Translations under genes and position numbers: made by a program
From: Phenylobacterium sp.
GTDB taxonomy: Bacteria; Pseudomonadota; Alphaproteobacteria; Caulobacterales; Caulobacteraceae
Direction of reading: 5' to 3'
DNA length: 64,000 nucleotides
NCBI RefSeq assembly: GCF_016124325.1
Contig: NZ_WGNY01000017.1
Span: 121,712-185,711, forward strand
The notes under the pieces: generated by a model
Told to the model about the DNA's origin: nothing
The model's input: the letters and a program-made list of their open reading frames with translations, nothing else
The model's database searches: none
Part shown: positions 24,729 through 34,340 of the stretch, piece after piece
How the letters are laid out: the number at the start of each line of letters is the position of its first letter
Numbering within the stretch: the first letter of the stretch is position 1

Positions 24729-25364
24729 GTGAAACGCGGTCGGTTCATCACGTTCGAAGGCGGCGAGGGCGCCGGGAAATCCACCCAGCTGCAGCGGCTG
24801 GCGGCGCGGCTGAAGAGCGCCGGCCAGGAGGTGGTCGCGACGCGCGAACCCGGAGGCTCGCCGGGCGCCGAGAGTATCCGCGATATCGTCCTTCGGGGCG
24901 ACGCCGACCGCTGGAGCCCCGTCACCGAGACACTGCTGATGTACGCCGCCCGCCGCGACCACATCGAGCGCGTGATCCTCCCGGCGCTGGAGCGCGGCGC
25001 CTGGGTGGTCTGCGACCGGTTCGCCGACTCCACGCGGGCCTACCAGGGGGCGGCCGGTGGCGTCGACATGGGGCTGATCTCGGCGCTCGAGATCTATGTC
25101 CTGGATGCTGTGAGGCCCGACCTCACGCTGGTCTTCGATCTGCCGGCCGAGATCGGCCTGGAGCGCGCCCACGCCCGCGCGGGGGCCGAGATGCGCTTCG
25201 AGTCGAAGGGCATGGCGTTCCACCAGCGCCTCCGGGAGAGTTTCCGCGCCATCGCGGAAGCCGAGCCCGGCCGATGCGCGGTCATCGACGCGGCCAAGCC
25301 CATCGAGGCGGTGGAGTCCGCCGTCTGGGCTGCTGTGAGCGACAGGCTCGCGGTCCATGACTGA
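24729..25364 (+). CDS. tmk: Thymidylate kinase
   Basis: A 211-residue kinase that converts dTMP to dTDP. The P-loop FEGGEGAGKSTQ is near residue 10, the TMP-binding DRFADSTRAYQG near residue 97, and the LID region follows (RAHARAGAEMRFESK). The start is GTG 24729. It overlaps holB by 8 bp, a common tmk-holB pairing. Confidence 0.95.
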   Translation: MKRGRFITFEGGEGAGKSTQLQRLAARLKSAGQEVVATREPGGSPGAESIRDIVLRGDADRWSPVTETLLMYAARRDHIERVILPALERGAWVVCDRFADSTRAYQGAAGGVDMGLISALEIYVLDAVRPDLTLVFDLPAEIGLERAHARAGAEMRFESKGMAFHQRLRESFRAIAEAEPGRCAVIDAAKPIEAVESAVWAAVSDRLAVHD

Positions 25365-26358
25365 ATTCGCGGTCCCGCATCCCCGAGACGTCTTCGACCT
25401 GGCCGGCCAGACCGACGCGGAGGCCGCCTTCGAAGCCGCGCGGAGCCGAGGGCGCCTGCACCACGCCTGGCTGCTCACCGGCCCCGAGGGCGTGGGCAAG
25501 GCGACCTTCGCCTATCGGGCCGCAAGGCGGCTCCTCGGCGCGCCGCCGGACCTCAGCCACGGCCCCCTCGGCGCCGATCCCGCCCATCCCGTGAGCCGGC
25601 AGGTCGCGGCGCGAAGCCATCCCGACCTGATCGTGCTGGAGCGCGAGGGGCCCGACGGCAAGCCGCGCAAGGTGATCCCGGTCGACGACGCCCGGCGCAT
25701 GGCCGAGTTCTTCTCGAAGTCGCCGGCCAGCGCGCCGCACCGGGTGGCGATCATCGACGCCGCCGACGACCTCAACGCCAATGCCGCCAACGCCATCCTG
25801 AAGACGCTGGAGGAGCCTCCGCCCCGAGGCGTCCTGCTGATGGTCAGCCATTCGCCGGGGCGGCTCATCGCCACGATCCGCTCGCGGTGCCGGCGGCTGG
25901 CGTTCCGGCCGCTCGGGCTCGAGCCGGCCGCGGCATTCGTCCGCGAGCGGGCGGACGTGGACCCTGAATCGGCCCTTCGCCTTTCGCGCCTGGCTCAGGG
26001 CGCGCCGGGACGCGCCCTCGAACTCCTGGCCGCCGGGGCCCTGACGCTGGACGATGCGGCGCGGGAGCTGCTGGGCGGCCTGCCGCAACTGGACCGGACC
26101 CGCCTGCTGTCGCTCGCCGAGAGCTTTCGCGGCGCCGAGGGCGCGGCTCAGTTCGGACTGCTGTTCGACCTGCTCGCCGAGCGGGTCCATGCCCTGGCCT
26201 CCGACCGGGCCCGCGAGGGGATCGGCGGCCTTGATCGCTGGGCCGCCGCGTGGGAGACGCTCCAGCGCCTGCCTCGCGAAGCCGAAGCGCTCAATCTCGA
26301 TCGGACGGACGCCCTGTTCACCGCCATGGCCGAGCTTCGGCAGGCCGCCCAAGCCTGA
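25357..26358 (+). CDS. holB: DNA polymerase III subunit delta'
   Basis: A 333-residue clamp-loader subunit. The Walker-A-like GPEGVGKATFAYRAA is near residue 42 and the SRC arginine-finger motif in ATIRSRCRRL near residue 170. The N-terminal ATPase and C-terminal helical collar regions are both present. No Cys4 zinc module is visible between them, unlike E. coli delta'. It works in the replisome with tau and delta. Its translation is coupled to tmk. Confidence 0.92.
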   Translation: MTEFAVPHPRDVFDLAGQTDAEAAFEAARSRGRLHHAWLLTGPEGVGKATFAYRAARRLLGAPPDLSHGPLGADPAHPVSRQVAARSHPDLIVLEREGPDGKPRKVIPVDDARRMAEFFSKSPASAPHRVAIIDAADDLNANAANAILKTLEEPPPRGVLLMVSHSPGRLIATIRSRCRRLAFRPLGLEPAAAFVRERADVDPESALRLSRLAQGAPGRALELLAAGALTLDDAARELLGGLPQLDRTRLLSLAESFRGAEGAAQFGLLFDLLAERVHALASDRAREGIGGLDRWAAAWETLQRLPREAEALNLDRTDALFTAMAELRQAAQA

Positions 26359-26379
26359 CGCCGTGGTACGACCCGCCCG

Positions 26380-27156
26380 ATGCTGATCGACAGTCACGTC
26401 AACCTGCACACCCCCCAGTTCGACGGCGATCGCGAGGCCGTCATCGCGCGTGCGCGCGCGGCCGGCGTCGACCTGATGGTCAACATCTGCGACCGGGTTT
26501 CGAACTTCGCCGCCTGCCGTGCGGTGGCCGACGCGCCCGACATCTGGTGCACCGTGGGCACCCATCCGCACGAGGCGAAGGAAGACCCCGACCTGTCGCC
26601 GCAACAGCTGATCGACCTGGCCGCCGACCCGCGCGTGGTGGGGATCGGCGAGTGCGGGCTCGATTTCCACTACGATCTCAGCCCGCGCGACATCCAGGCG
26701 CGAGTCTTCCGCGCCCATGTGACCGCCGCGCGGGAGTCGGGCCTGCCGCTCGTCGTCCACACACGGGAAGCGGACGAGGAGATGGGCGAGATCCTCGAGG
26801 ACGAGTACGCCCGCGGACCGTTTCGGCTGCTCATGCACTGCTATACGTCCGGCGCGGAACTGGCCCGCCGCTGCGCGGCCCTGGGCGCCTGGTTTTCGGT
26901 CTCGGGCATCGCCACCTTCAAGGCGGCCGACGACGTCCGGGCCGTGATCGCCGACATGCCCGCGGAACGGATCATCGTCGAGACCGATTGCCCTTATCTC
27001 GCCCCCGCGCCCCACCGGGGCCGGCGCAACGAGCCCGCGTATGTGGGCCATGTGCTGGCCAAGCTGGCCGAAATCCGCGGCTGGAGCCTGGCCGACGCCG
27101 AGGCGCGTACGACCGAGGCCTTCTTCGCGCTGTTCGACCGGATCCCGCGGCCATGA
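26380..27156 (+). CDS. TatD-family metal-dependent hydrolase
   Basis: A 258-residue TIM-barrel amidohydrolase-fold DNase-like protein. Metal ligands are seen in GIGECGLDFHYD (Glu), LVVHTREAD (His), LMHCYTSG (His) and IIVETDCPYLAP (Asp). The first motif reads DSHVNLH, where the usual DxHxHL has its second His replaced by Asn. It is placed in the common tmk-holB-tatD-MBL order. The stop overlaps the next start as ATGA. Confidence 0.9.
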   Translation: MLIDSHVNLHTPQFDGDREAVIARARAAGVDLMVNICDRVSNFAACRAVADAPDIWCTVGTHPHEAKEDPDLSPQQLIDLAADPRVVGIGECGLDFHYDLSPRDIQARVFRAHVTAARESGLPLVVHTREADEEMGEILEDEYARGPFRLLMHCYTSGAELARRCAALGAWFSVSGIATFKAADDVRAVIADMPAERIIVETDCPYLAPAPHRGRRNEPAYVGHVLAKLAEIRGWSLADAEARTTEAFFALFDRIPRP

Positions 27157-27974
27157 GCGGAACGCTGGAGGTCACGATCCTGGGCTGCGGCTCGTCCGGC
27201 GGGGTGCCGCGCGCCGACGGCGACTGGGGCGTCTGCGATCCGGACAATCCGAAGAACTTCCGGACGCGCTGTTCCCTGCTCGTCCGGCGGCTGGGGGAGG
27301 GCGGCCAGGCCGCCGGCGGCACCACGGCGCTCATCGACGCCTCGCCCGAGCTGCGTCTCCAGACCGCCAAGGCCGGCGTGAAGCGCGTCGACGCCGTGCT
27401 CCTGACCCACGATCACGCCGACCAGGTGCACGGCCTCGACGACGTGCGGGCCTTCTTCCTGCGGCAACAGGCGCGCATTCCGTGCCACATGGACCCGCAG
27501 ACCGCCGAAACGATGATGCGGCGTTTCGGCTACATCTTCGAGGGCGAGGGCGGCTATCCGGCCATCTGCGACCGCAAGGGTTTACCGGCCCACGGCGTGG
27601 ATTGGACGGTGGAGGGACCGAGCGGCGCGATCCCGGTCGTCACGTTCGACCAGGATCACGGCGGCATACGATCTGTCGGCTACCGGTTCGGCGGCGTCGC
27701 CTATTCCAGCGACGTCGTAGGCCTGGACGACGCTGCGTTCGAAGCCTTGGCGGACCTCGATGTCTGGATCGTCGACGCCCTGCGCCGTCGGCCGCACCCG
27801 ACCCACGCGCATCTCGACCTTGCCCTGAAGTGGATCGCCCGGGCGCGGCCGAAGCGGGCGATCCTGACCAACATGCACATCGATCTCGACTTCGATCAGC
27901 TCTGCGCCGAACTCCCGGCCGGCGTGGAGCCAGCTTACGACGGGCTTCGCTTTCTGCATCAGCTCAAGGCCTGA
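27153..27974 (+). CDS. PhnP-like MBL-fold metallo-hydrolase
   Basis: A 273-residue metallo-beta-lactamase-fold phosphodiesterase. LLTHDHADQVHGLDD supplies the HxHxDH ligands near residue 83, TFDQDHGGIRSVGYR a further His near 168, and a C-terminal HAHLDLAL the last. The N-terminal GCGSSGGVPR is typical of the PhnP/COG1235 group, which cleaves cyclic phosphodiesters. ATG 27153 overlaps the tatD stop. The physiological substrate is not evident. Confidence 0.88.
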   Translation: MSGTLEVTILGCGSSGGVPRADGDWGVCDPDNPKNFRTRCSLLVRRLGEGGQAAGGTTALIDASPELRLQTAKAGVKRVDAVLLTHDHADQVHGLDDVRAFFLRQQARIPCHMDPQTAETMMRRFGYIFEGEGGYPAICDRKGLPAHGVDWTVEGPSGAIPVVTFDQDHGGIRSVGYRFGGVAYSSDVVGLDDAAFEALADLDVWIVDALRRRPHPTHAHLDLALKWIARARPKRAILTNMHIDLDFDQLCAELPAGVEPAYDGLRFLHQLKA

Positions 27975-27979
27975 AAGGC

Positions 27980-28582
27980 GTGGAATCGCAGCCACTTAAA
28001 CTAGGTTTCCTCGCGTCGGGAAATGGATCGAGCGCCCTGGCGATCATCGCTGCGATCAAGGCGGGCAAGCTGGCGGCGGAGCCCCGGGTGGTGGTCAGCA
28101 ACAATCGCAGCGCGGGCGTCCTGGCCGCGGCCGCTGGAGCCGGCGTGCCGGCGCTGTGTGTCCCGACCCAGAAGGACCCCGCCGACGCCGACGCCCGGCT
28201 GGCCGACGTCCTGGCGAAGAATGGCGTCGAACTCCTTGTGTTGTCTGGATATTTGCGGAAGCTCGGACCGGAGACGCTGGGCCGCTACGCCGGCCGCATC
28301 CTCAACATCCATCCCGGGCCGCTGCCGGAGTTCGGCGGCGAAGGAATGTACGGGCGGCGCGTGCACGAGGCAGTCGTGGCGTCGGGCGCCGCGGAGAGCG
28401 CCATCGTGATCCACGTGGTCGACGAGGAATACGACCGGGGACCGGAACTGGCGCGGCGGACGGTGCCGATCCGTCCGGGAGAGACCGCGGAGAGCCTGGA
28501 GGCGCGGGTGAAGGCGCTGGAGCCGGAATTCTTCGTGGAGACGCTTCAAGGGATCGCCGAGGGCCGTCTGCGTCTGCCCTAG
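27980..28582 (+). CDS. purN: Phosphoribosylglycinamide formyltransferase
   Basis: A 200-residue GAR transformylase for purine synthesis, using 10-formyl-THF. The family motif reads ILNIHPGPLPEFGG (Asn and His of the active site) and the catalytic Asp lies in VVDEEYDRGPELA. The GTG 27980 start puts the phosphoribosyl-binding LGFLASGNGSSALA near the N-terminus. It lies away from purM here, 5 bp after the MBL hydrolase gene. It is somewhat divergent around EGMYGRRVHEAV, but the catalytic residues are intact. Confidence 0.88.
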   Translation: MESQPLKLGFLASGNGSSALAIIAAIKAGKLAAEPRVVVSNNRSAGVLAAAAGAGVPALCVPTQKDPADADARLADVLAKNGVELLVLSGYLRKLGPETLGRYAGRILNIHPGPLPEFGGEGMYGRRVHEAVVASGAAESAIVIHVVDEEYDRGPELARRTVPIRPGETAESLEARVKALEPEFFVETLQGIAEGRLRLP

Positions 28583-28647
28583 ATGATATTTCCGATAATC
28601 TTCCTTAGGCGCAAACAATCTGCGACCGATAAGGAAGCCCCCGTCTG

Positions 28648-28803
28648 TCAGATGAGCTGGAGCAGTCCCCAGACCACAACGCCCCACAGCGCAAACGAGA
28701 TGAGCGCGCCTACGCCGAGGCCGACCCCCACCGGGAGACGCCGAGGCTCGGCCTCTCGCCGGCGAGCGGCGACTATACGAGGCTGAATCAGAACATCGCT
28801 CAT
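28648..28803 (-). CDS. Small single-pass membrane protein (51 aa)
   Basis: A short frame from ATG 28803 to TGA. It encodes a basic N-terminus (PRIVAARRREAEPRRLP) and one membrane helix (GVGALISFALWGVVVWGLLQ) ending just before the stop. The basic-then-hydrophobic layout fits an inner-membrane protein with its N-terminus in the cytoplasm. It fills the gap between purN and the next secreted-protein gene. No family is recognised. Confidence 0.5.
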   Translation of the reverse strand: MSDVLIQPRIVAARRREAEPRRLPVGVGLGVGALISFALWGVVVWGLLQLI

Positions 28804-28999
28804 GGTGCGACGGGCTCCGGATTCTGCGTTTCAGGTCCAGGAAGATTCGCCACAAGCGTGTGGATTCCACAATCAGGGCGATACCGGATGTGGCCACACG
28901 CCGCAGCGATGGGCCCCCGAGCCTTGGACGACGCCTTGCCCGGAGCGCGCGGGCCGCCCATCTGTTAAGTTACTACTGGACCAAATGCGGAGGATAGCC

Positions 29000-29488
29000 A
29001 TGCGCCTCATCGCCCTTGCCACCGCCGCGATGCTCGCGAGCGCCGCCGCCGCCCAAGCGGCTCCTGCTTCCGTCAGCGTCGCCCTGACCCCGGCTCTGCA
29101 GAAGAAGTTCGACAAGACCTACGGGCAGCGTGAGGCTGACCTGCTCACGGCCGACCTTCGCAAGTCCGTCGAGAGCGAACTGGCCCGCAGCGACGCCTTC
29201 GACGGCGCGCGGATCGACATCACCCTGAAGGACGTCAAACCGAACCGCCCGACCTTCAAGCAGCTCCAGGACACGCCCGGACTGTCGATGGAGAGCTTCG
29301 GCGTCGGCGGCGCGGCGATCGAAGGCCGGGTGATTTCGGCGGAAGGCCGTGAGACCCCCATCTCCTACAGCTGGTACGAAACCGACATCCGGCAAGCCTA
29401 CGGCAACTGGGTGTGGACCGACGCCGAGTGGACGTTCGATCGCTTCGCCCGGCGGCTCGCCCACAACGCCGACGTCGCCAGCCGATAG
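29000..29488 (+). CDS. Secreted hypothetical protein
   Basis: A 162-residue protein starting at ATG 29000, with GGAGGA upstream; an in-frame ATG at 28985 overlaps that site. The signal peptide is MRLIALATAAMLASAAAAQA. The mature part is soluble and has conserved-looking ARIDITLKDVKPNRPTF and a YGNWVWTDAEWTFD segment near the C-terminus. No family is recognised; a periplasmic location is likely. It is followed by a strong terminator. Confidence 0.65.
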   Translation: MRLIALATAAMLASAAAAQAAPASVSVALTPALQKKFDKTYGQREADLLTADLRKSVESELARSDAFDGARIDITLKDVKPNRPTFKQLQDTPGLSMESFGVGGAAIEGRVISAEGRETPISYSWYETDIRQAYGNWVWTDAEWTFDRFARRLAHNADVASR

Positions 29489-29517
29489 AACGTCCTCGCA
29501 CGACTTGCGCCATCCAG

Positions 29518-29545
29518 CGGCGCGCGGTGTGATCGCCGCGCGCCG
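29518..29545 (+). terminator. Rho-independent terminator
   Basis: CGGCGCGCGG (29518-29527) pairs with CCGCGCGCCG (29536-29545) around an 8-nt loop and is followed by TTTTGCTTTG. It lies 29 bp after the upstream stop and separates that gene from mazG. Confidence 0.85.
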
Positions 29546-29566
29546 TTTTGCTTTGAGTCCGGCTCC

Positions 29567-30400
29567 ATGACCCGTCCTGCGCCTTCCGCCGACCTTCGAC
29601 CGATCGACCGCCTGCTGGCCATCATGGCGCGGCTGCGCGACCGCGATGACGGCTGCCCGTGGGATCTGGAACAGACGTTCGAAACCATCGCCCCCTACAC
29701 GCTCGAGGAGGCCTATGAGGTGGCCGACGCCATCGAGCGCGGCGACCTGGGCGACCTCAAGGAGGAACTCGGCGACCTCCTGCTGCAGGTCGTCTTCCAT
29801 GCCCGCATGGCCGAGGAACAGGGCGCCTTCGCGTTCGACGACGTCGCCCGCGCCATCAATGACAAGATGATCCGCCGCCACCCTCACGTGTTCGGCGACG
29901 AGACCTACGGCTCGCTGGCCGAGCAGAAGGAGGGCTGGGAGGCGCTGAAGGCGGCTGAACGCGCCGGGAAGGCGCAGAACGGAACCGCCGCGGCGGCCAG
30001 GCTGCTCGACGACGTGCCGGTCGCCCTCCCCGGCCTGACGCGGGCCGTGAAGCTGTCGAAGCGGGCCGCCGGCGTGGGCTTCGTCTGGCCCACGGTGCAG
30101 GACGTGGTGGCCAAGCTGCACGAGGAGGTCGGCGAGATGCTGGCCGAGATCGAGGCCGGCGACATCGAGAAGGCCCGGGCCGAAATCGGCGACGTGCTGT
30201 TCGTGGTCGCCAATCTGGCGCGTACGCTGGACGTGGACCCCGAAGACGCCCTGCGCGGCACCAACGCCAAGTTCGTGCGCCGTTTCGGCTATGTGGAACA
30301 GCGCCTGGCCGACCGGGGCAAGACACCCGAGGAGTCCGACCTGGCCGAAATGGACGCCCTGTGGGACGAAGCGAAAGCGCGAGAACGCGGCGGCGGATGA
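29567..30400 (+). CDS. mazG: Nucleoside triphosphate pyrophosphohydrolase MazG
   Basis: A 277-residue protein with two tandem all-alpha NTP-pyrophosphatase domains. The first has PWDLEQTFETIAPYTLEEAY and ELGDLLLQVVFHARMAEE (the EExxE...ExxD Mg site), and the second has VVAKLHEEVGEMLAEI and AEIGDVLFVVANLAR. It hydrolyses (d)NTPs and can affect ppGpp levels. It converges on hflX with a 5-bp gap, within the conserved ntr-hfq-hflX-mazG neighbourhood. Confidence 0.95.
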   Translation: MTRPAPSADLRPIDRLLAIMARLRDRDDGCPWDLEQTFETIAPYTLEEAYEVADAIERGDLGDLKEELGDLLLQVVFHARMAEEQGAFAFDDVARAINDKMIRRHPHVFGDETYGSLAEQKEGWEALKAAERAGKAQNGTAAAARLLDDVPVALPGLTRAVKLSKRAAGVGFVWPTVQDVVAKLHEEVGEMLAEIEAGDIEKARAEIGDVLFVVANLARTLDVDPEDALRGTNAKFVRRFGYVEQRLADRGKTPEESDLAEMDALWDEAKARERGGG

Positions 30401-30405
30401 CGCCG

Positions 30406-31721
<1,316 letters not shown>

Positions 31722-31725
<4 letters not shown>

Positions 31726-31967
31726 TCGGCCTCGTCATCAGCCGGCTCGTAGAGCTGCACGGGCTGGGCCGGCATGATCGTCGAGATGGCGTGCTTGTAG
31801 ACCAGCTGGGATTGCCCGTCCCGGCGCAGCAGGACGCAGAAATTGTCGAACCAGCTCACGACACCCTGCAGCTTCACCCCGTTCACCAGGAAGATGGTCA
31901 GCGGCGTCTTGGACTTCCGCACGCTGTTGAGGAAGGTGTCCTGCAGGTTCTGTTTCTTATCGCTCAT
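31722..31967 (-). CDS. hfq: RNA chaperone Hfq
   Basis: An 81-residue Sm-like hexameric protein. Sm1 and Sm2 are intact ([20 protein letters not shown] and [15 protein letters not shown]) and the start is [14 protein letters not shown]. The short acidic tail is typical of alphaproteobacteria. It mediates sRNA-mRNA pairing. An upstream 6-bp GC stem (around 31997-32012) lies in the leader and could be part of autoregulation, but this is not established. Confidence 0.97.
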
Positions 31968-32067
31968 CGGCTTTTCGCCTTTTCGTTTTTTCCGGGCGGC
32001 CGTCCGCCCACACACAAGGTCACGCTAAGCCGCAAATCGCGGCCGTTGCAATCACAGGCCTATGACG

Positions 32068-32931
32068 TCAGACCGAAGTGGCCTTCGCGCGCTCGATATA
32101 GAGGCGTCGCAGCTTCGTGGCCACAGGGCCCGGCGTTCCATCTCCGACAGGCTTCCCGTCCACCTTGACGACCGGCAGCACCAGCGACCCGGCCCCGGTG
32201 ATGAACGCCTCGCGAGCCTCTAGCGCCTCCTGGGGCGTGAACGGCCGCTCCTCGACCTTCAGGCCGGCCTCGCGGGCCAAGGTCACCAGCGACAGGCGGG
32301 TCACGCCCCTCAGGATGTTGGCGTTGGTGTCGCGCGTGCGCAGAATCCCGTCGCCGTCGACGATCCAGGCGTTGGACGAGGCTCCCTCGGTGACCAGGCC
32401 CAGCTCGTCCACGAACCACGCCTCCACAGCCCCCGCCTGCCGGGCCTTCTGCTTGGCCAGCGCGTTCGGCAGCAGGCCCACTGTTTTGATATCGCAGCGG
32501 CCCCAGCGGTTCTCCGGCGTGGTGACGACGGCCACGCCCTTGGCGGCGCGGGCCTCCGATGCGGCCCGGTCCACTCGGCTTACCGTGATCACGACCGAGG
32601 GCGGGGTCCCCGGCGTGGGAAAGGCGTGGTCGCGGATAGCCACGCCCCGGCTGACCTGGAGATAGACCAAGCCTTCGCGAATGCGATTGCGGCGCACGGC
32701 TTCCTTGAGCACCAGCGTCAGGGCCTTTCGGCTCATCGGCATCGGGATCGAGAGCTCGCCGAGGCTTCGCTCCAGGCGCGCGAAGTGCCCCTCGGGATCG
32801 GCGAGCCTGCCGTCGAACAGCGCCCAGACTTCGTAGACGGCGTCGGCGAACTGATAGCCACGATCCTCGATGTGGACCACGGCGTCTCCATGCGGAACGA
32901 AGCGTCCGTTCACATAGGCGATGCGACCCAC
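32068..32931 (-). CDS. D-amino-acid aminotransferase-like class IV PLP enzyme
   Basis: A 287-residue fold-type IV aminotransferase. The catalytic Lys is in CDIKTVGLLPNALAKQ near residue 145, and EGASSNAWIVDGDGILRT is near residue 181. The overall pattern is closest to D-amino-acid aminotransferase, which makes D-Glu/D-Ala from 2-oxoacids; branched-chain aminotransferase or ADC lyase remain possible. It sits between ntrX and hfq on the same strand, 4 bp after ntrX, and is probably in that transcript. Confidence 0.85.
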   Translation of the reverse strand: MGRIAYVNGRFVPHGDAVVHIEDRGYQFADAVYEVWALFDGRLADPEGHFARLERSLGELSIPMPMSRKALTLVLKEAVRRNRIREGLVYLQVSRGVAIRDHAFPTPGTPPSVVITVSRVDRAASEARAAKGVAVVTTPENRWGRCDIKTVGLLPNALAKQKARQAGAVEAWFVDELGLVTEGASSNAWIVDGDGILRTRDTNANILRGVTRLSLVTLAREAGLKVEERPFTPQEALEAREAFITGAGSLVLPVVKVDGKPVGDGTPGPVATKLRRLYIERAKATSV

Positions 32932-32935
32932 GGGT

Positions 32936-34327
32936 TCAGGCGTCCTCAGGCTCGAGGGCGCGCGCGCCAGAGAGGCCCAACGACTTCAGCTTCCGGTGCA
33001 GCGCCGAGCGCTCCATCCCGATGAAGGCGGCCGTGCGCGAGATGTTGCCCGAGAACCGCAGCATCTGGGCGTTGAGGTATTCCCGCTCGAACACCTCGCG
33101 CGCTTCGCGCAGCGGCAGGGCGATGATCCGCTCGGCGCCCATCGACGTGGTCTGGTCGTTCACCGAAGCCTCGGGCGGCAGCATGTCGGCGGTGATGGGC
33201 TCGCTGGGCGCGCCCGACGCGAGGATGAGCATGCGTTCCACATTGTTGCGCAACTGGCGCAGATTGCCGGGCCAGGCGCGGACCTGGAGCATGGCCAGCG
33301 CGTCGTCCGAGAGCCGTCGGCGTGGCATGCCCGAGGCCTCGCAGATGCGGGCGATGAAGTCCTCCACCAGCTCCGGGATGTCCTCGCGCCGCTCGGAAAG
33401 GCCCGGCACGTTGACGGGCACCACGTTGAGACGGTGGAACAGGTCTTCGCGGAAGCGGCCCGCCGAGATCTCCTCGCGCAGGTCCTTGGATGTGGACGAC
33501 ATCACCCGGACGTCCACCTGCACGTCGGCGTCGCCGCCGACGCGCCGGAAGCGCTGCTCGACCAGAACGCGCAGGATGCGCCCCTGGGTCTCGCGGGGCA
33601 TGTCCACCACTTCGTCCAGGTAGAGCGTCCCGTTGTGGGCCCGTTCGAAGACGCCGATCTTGGCCGGGCGTCCGCCCGCGGCTTCCTCTCCGAAAAGCTC
33701 CACGTCCATGCGCTCAGGGGTCATGCCGGCGGCGCTGATCGGCACGAATTCGTTGCGGGCGCGCAGGCTGGCGTTGTGGATCAGGCGCGCCACAGTCTCC
33801 TTGCCCGAGCCCGGAGGCCCCGAAATCAGCACGCGGCTGTTGGCGCCGGCCAGCTTGGAGATCATTCCGCGAAGCTGCTGAGCGGCCGCCGACTTGCCAA
33901 GCAGGCCTTCGGGCGTGATCGCCTGGGCGCGCAGCCGGCGGTTTTCACGCCGCAGGTTCGCCGCCTCCAGCGCGCGTTCGACCACCAGCACCAGACGATC
34001 GGACTTGAACGGCTTCTCGAGAAATTCGTAGGCGCCGCGCTTGATCGAGCTGACGGCGGTCTCGATGTTGCCGTGGCCCGAGATCATGATCACCGGGAGG
34101 TCGGCGTCGAGCGCCTTGACCATGTCGAGCAGCTCCAGCCCGTCCATGCCGCCGCCCGACATCCAGATATCGAGGATCAGCAGCGACGGCTTGCGCGCTC
34201 GGACCGCCGCGAGCGCGCTCTCGGAATCGTTCGCCGTGCGGACGTCGTAACCCTCGTCCGTGAGGATCCCGGCCACCAGATCGCGGATGTCGGCCTCGTC
34301 GTCGACCACCAGAACGTCAGACGCCAT
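32936..34327 (-). CDS. ntrX: Nitrogen-response regulator NtrX lacking GAFTGA
   Basis: A 463-residue regulator: a receiver with the phosphoacceptor Asp in SLLILDIWMSGGG near residue 53, an AAA+ domain with Walker A GPPGSGKETVAR and LYLDEVVDMP, and a Fis-type C-terminal HTH (ISRTAAFIGMERSALHRKL). The stretch after ELFGEE, where sigma-54 activators carry GAFTGA, reads AAGGRPAKIGVFE. Direct sigma-54 activation is therefore unlikely. It is the partner of NtrY, 13 bp upstream, and controls respiration, nitrogen and envelope genes in related bacteria. Confidence 0.94.
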   Translation of the reverse strand: MASDVLVVDDEADIRDLVAGILTDEGYDVRTANDSESALAAVRARKPSLLILDIWMSGGGMDGLELLDMVKALDADLPVIMISGHGNIETAVSSIKRGAYEFLEKPFKSDRLVLVVERALEAANLRRENRRLRAQAITPEGLLGKSAAAQQLRGMISKLAGANSRVLISGPPGSGKETVARLIHNASLRARNEFVPISAAGMTPERMDVELFGEEAAGGRPAKIGVFERAHNGTLYLDEVVDMPRETQGRILRVLVEQRFRRVGGDADVQVDVRVMSSTSKDLREEISAGRFREDLFHRLNVVPVNVPGLSERREDIPELVEDFIARICEASGMPRRRLSDDALAMLQVRAWPGNLRQLRNNVERMLILASGAPSEPITADMLPPEASVNDQTTSMGAERIIALPLREAREVFEREYLNAQMLRFSGNISRTAAFIGMERSALHRKLKSLGLSGARALEPEDA

Positions 34328-34340
34328 CAGTCATTCCTCA

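Noticed and set aside
23826..25499. A 557-codon frame antisense to rlpA, tmk and holB
   Set aside because: It crosses three well-supported genes on the other strand and shows no recognisable domain.
31991..32016. Rho-independent terminator downstream of the aminotransferase gene
   Set aside because: A 6-bp GC stem is present, but on the relevant strand it is followed by an A-rich, not T-rich, tract, and hfq lies directly downstream on the same strand.
32068..32931. Branched-chain aminotransferase (ilvE)
   Set aside because: The fold-type IV core is shared, but the length and active-site surroundings look more like D-amino-acid aminotransferase; no gene symbol was given because the distinction is not certain.
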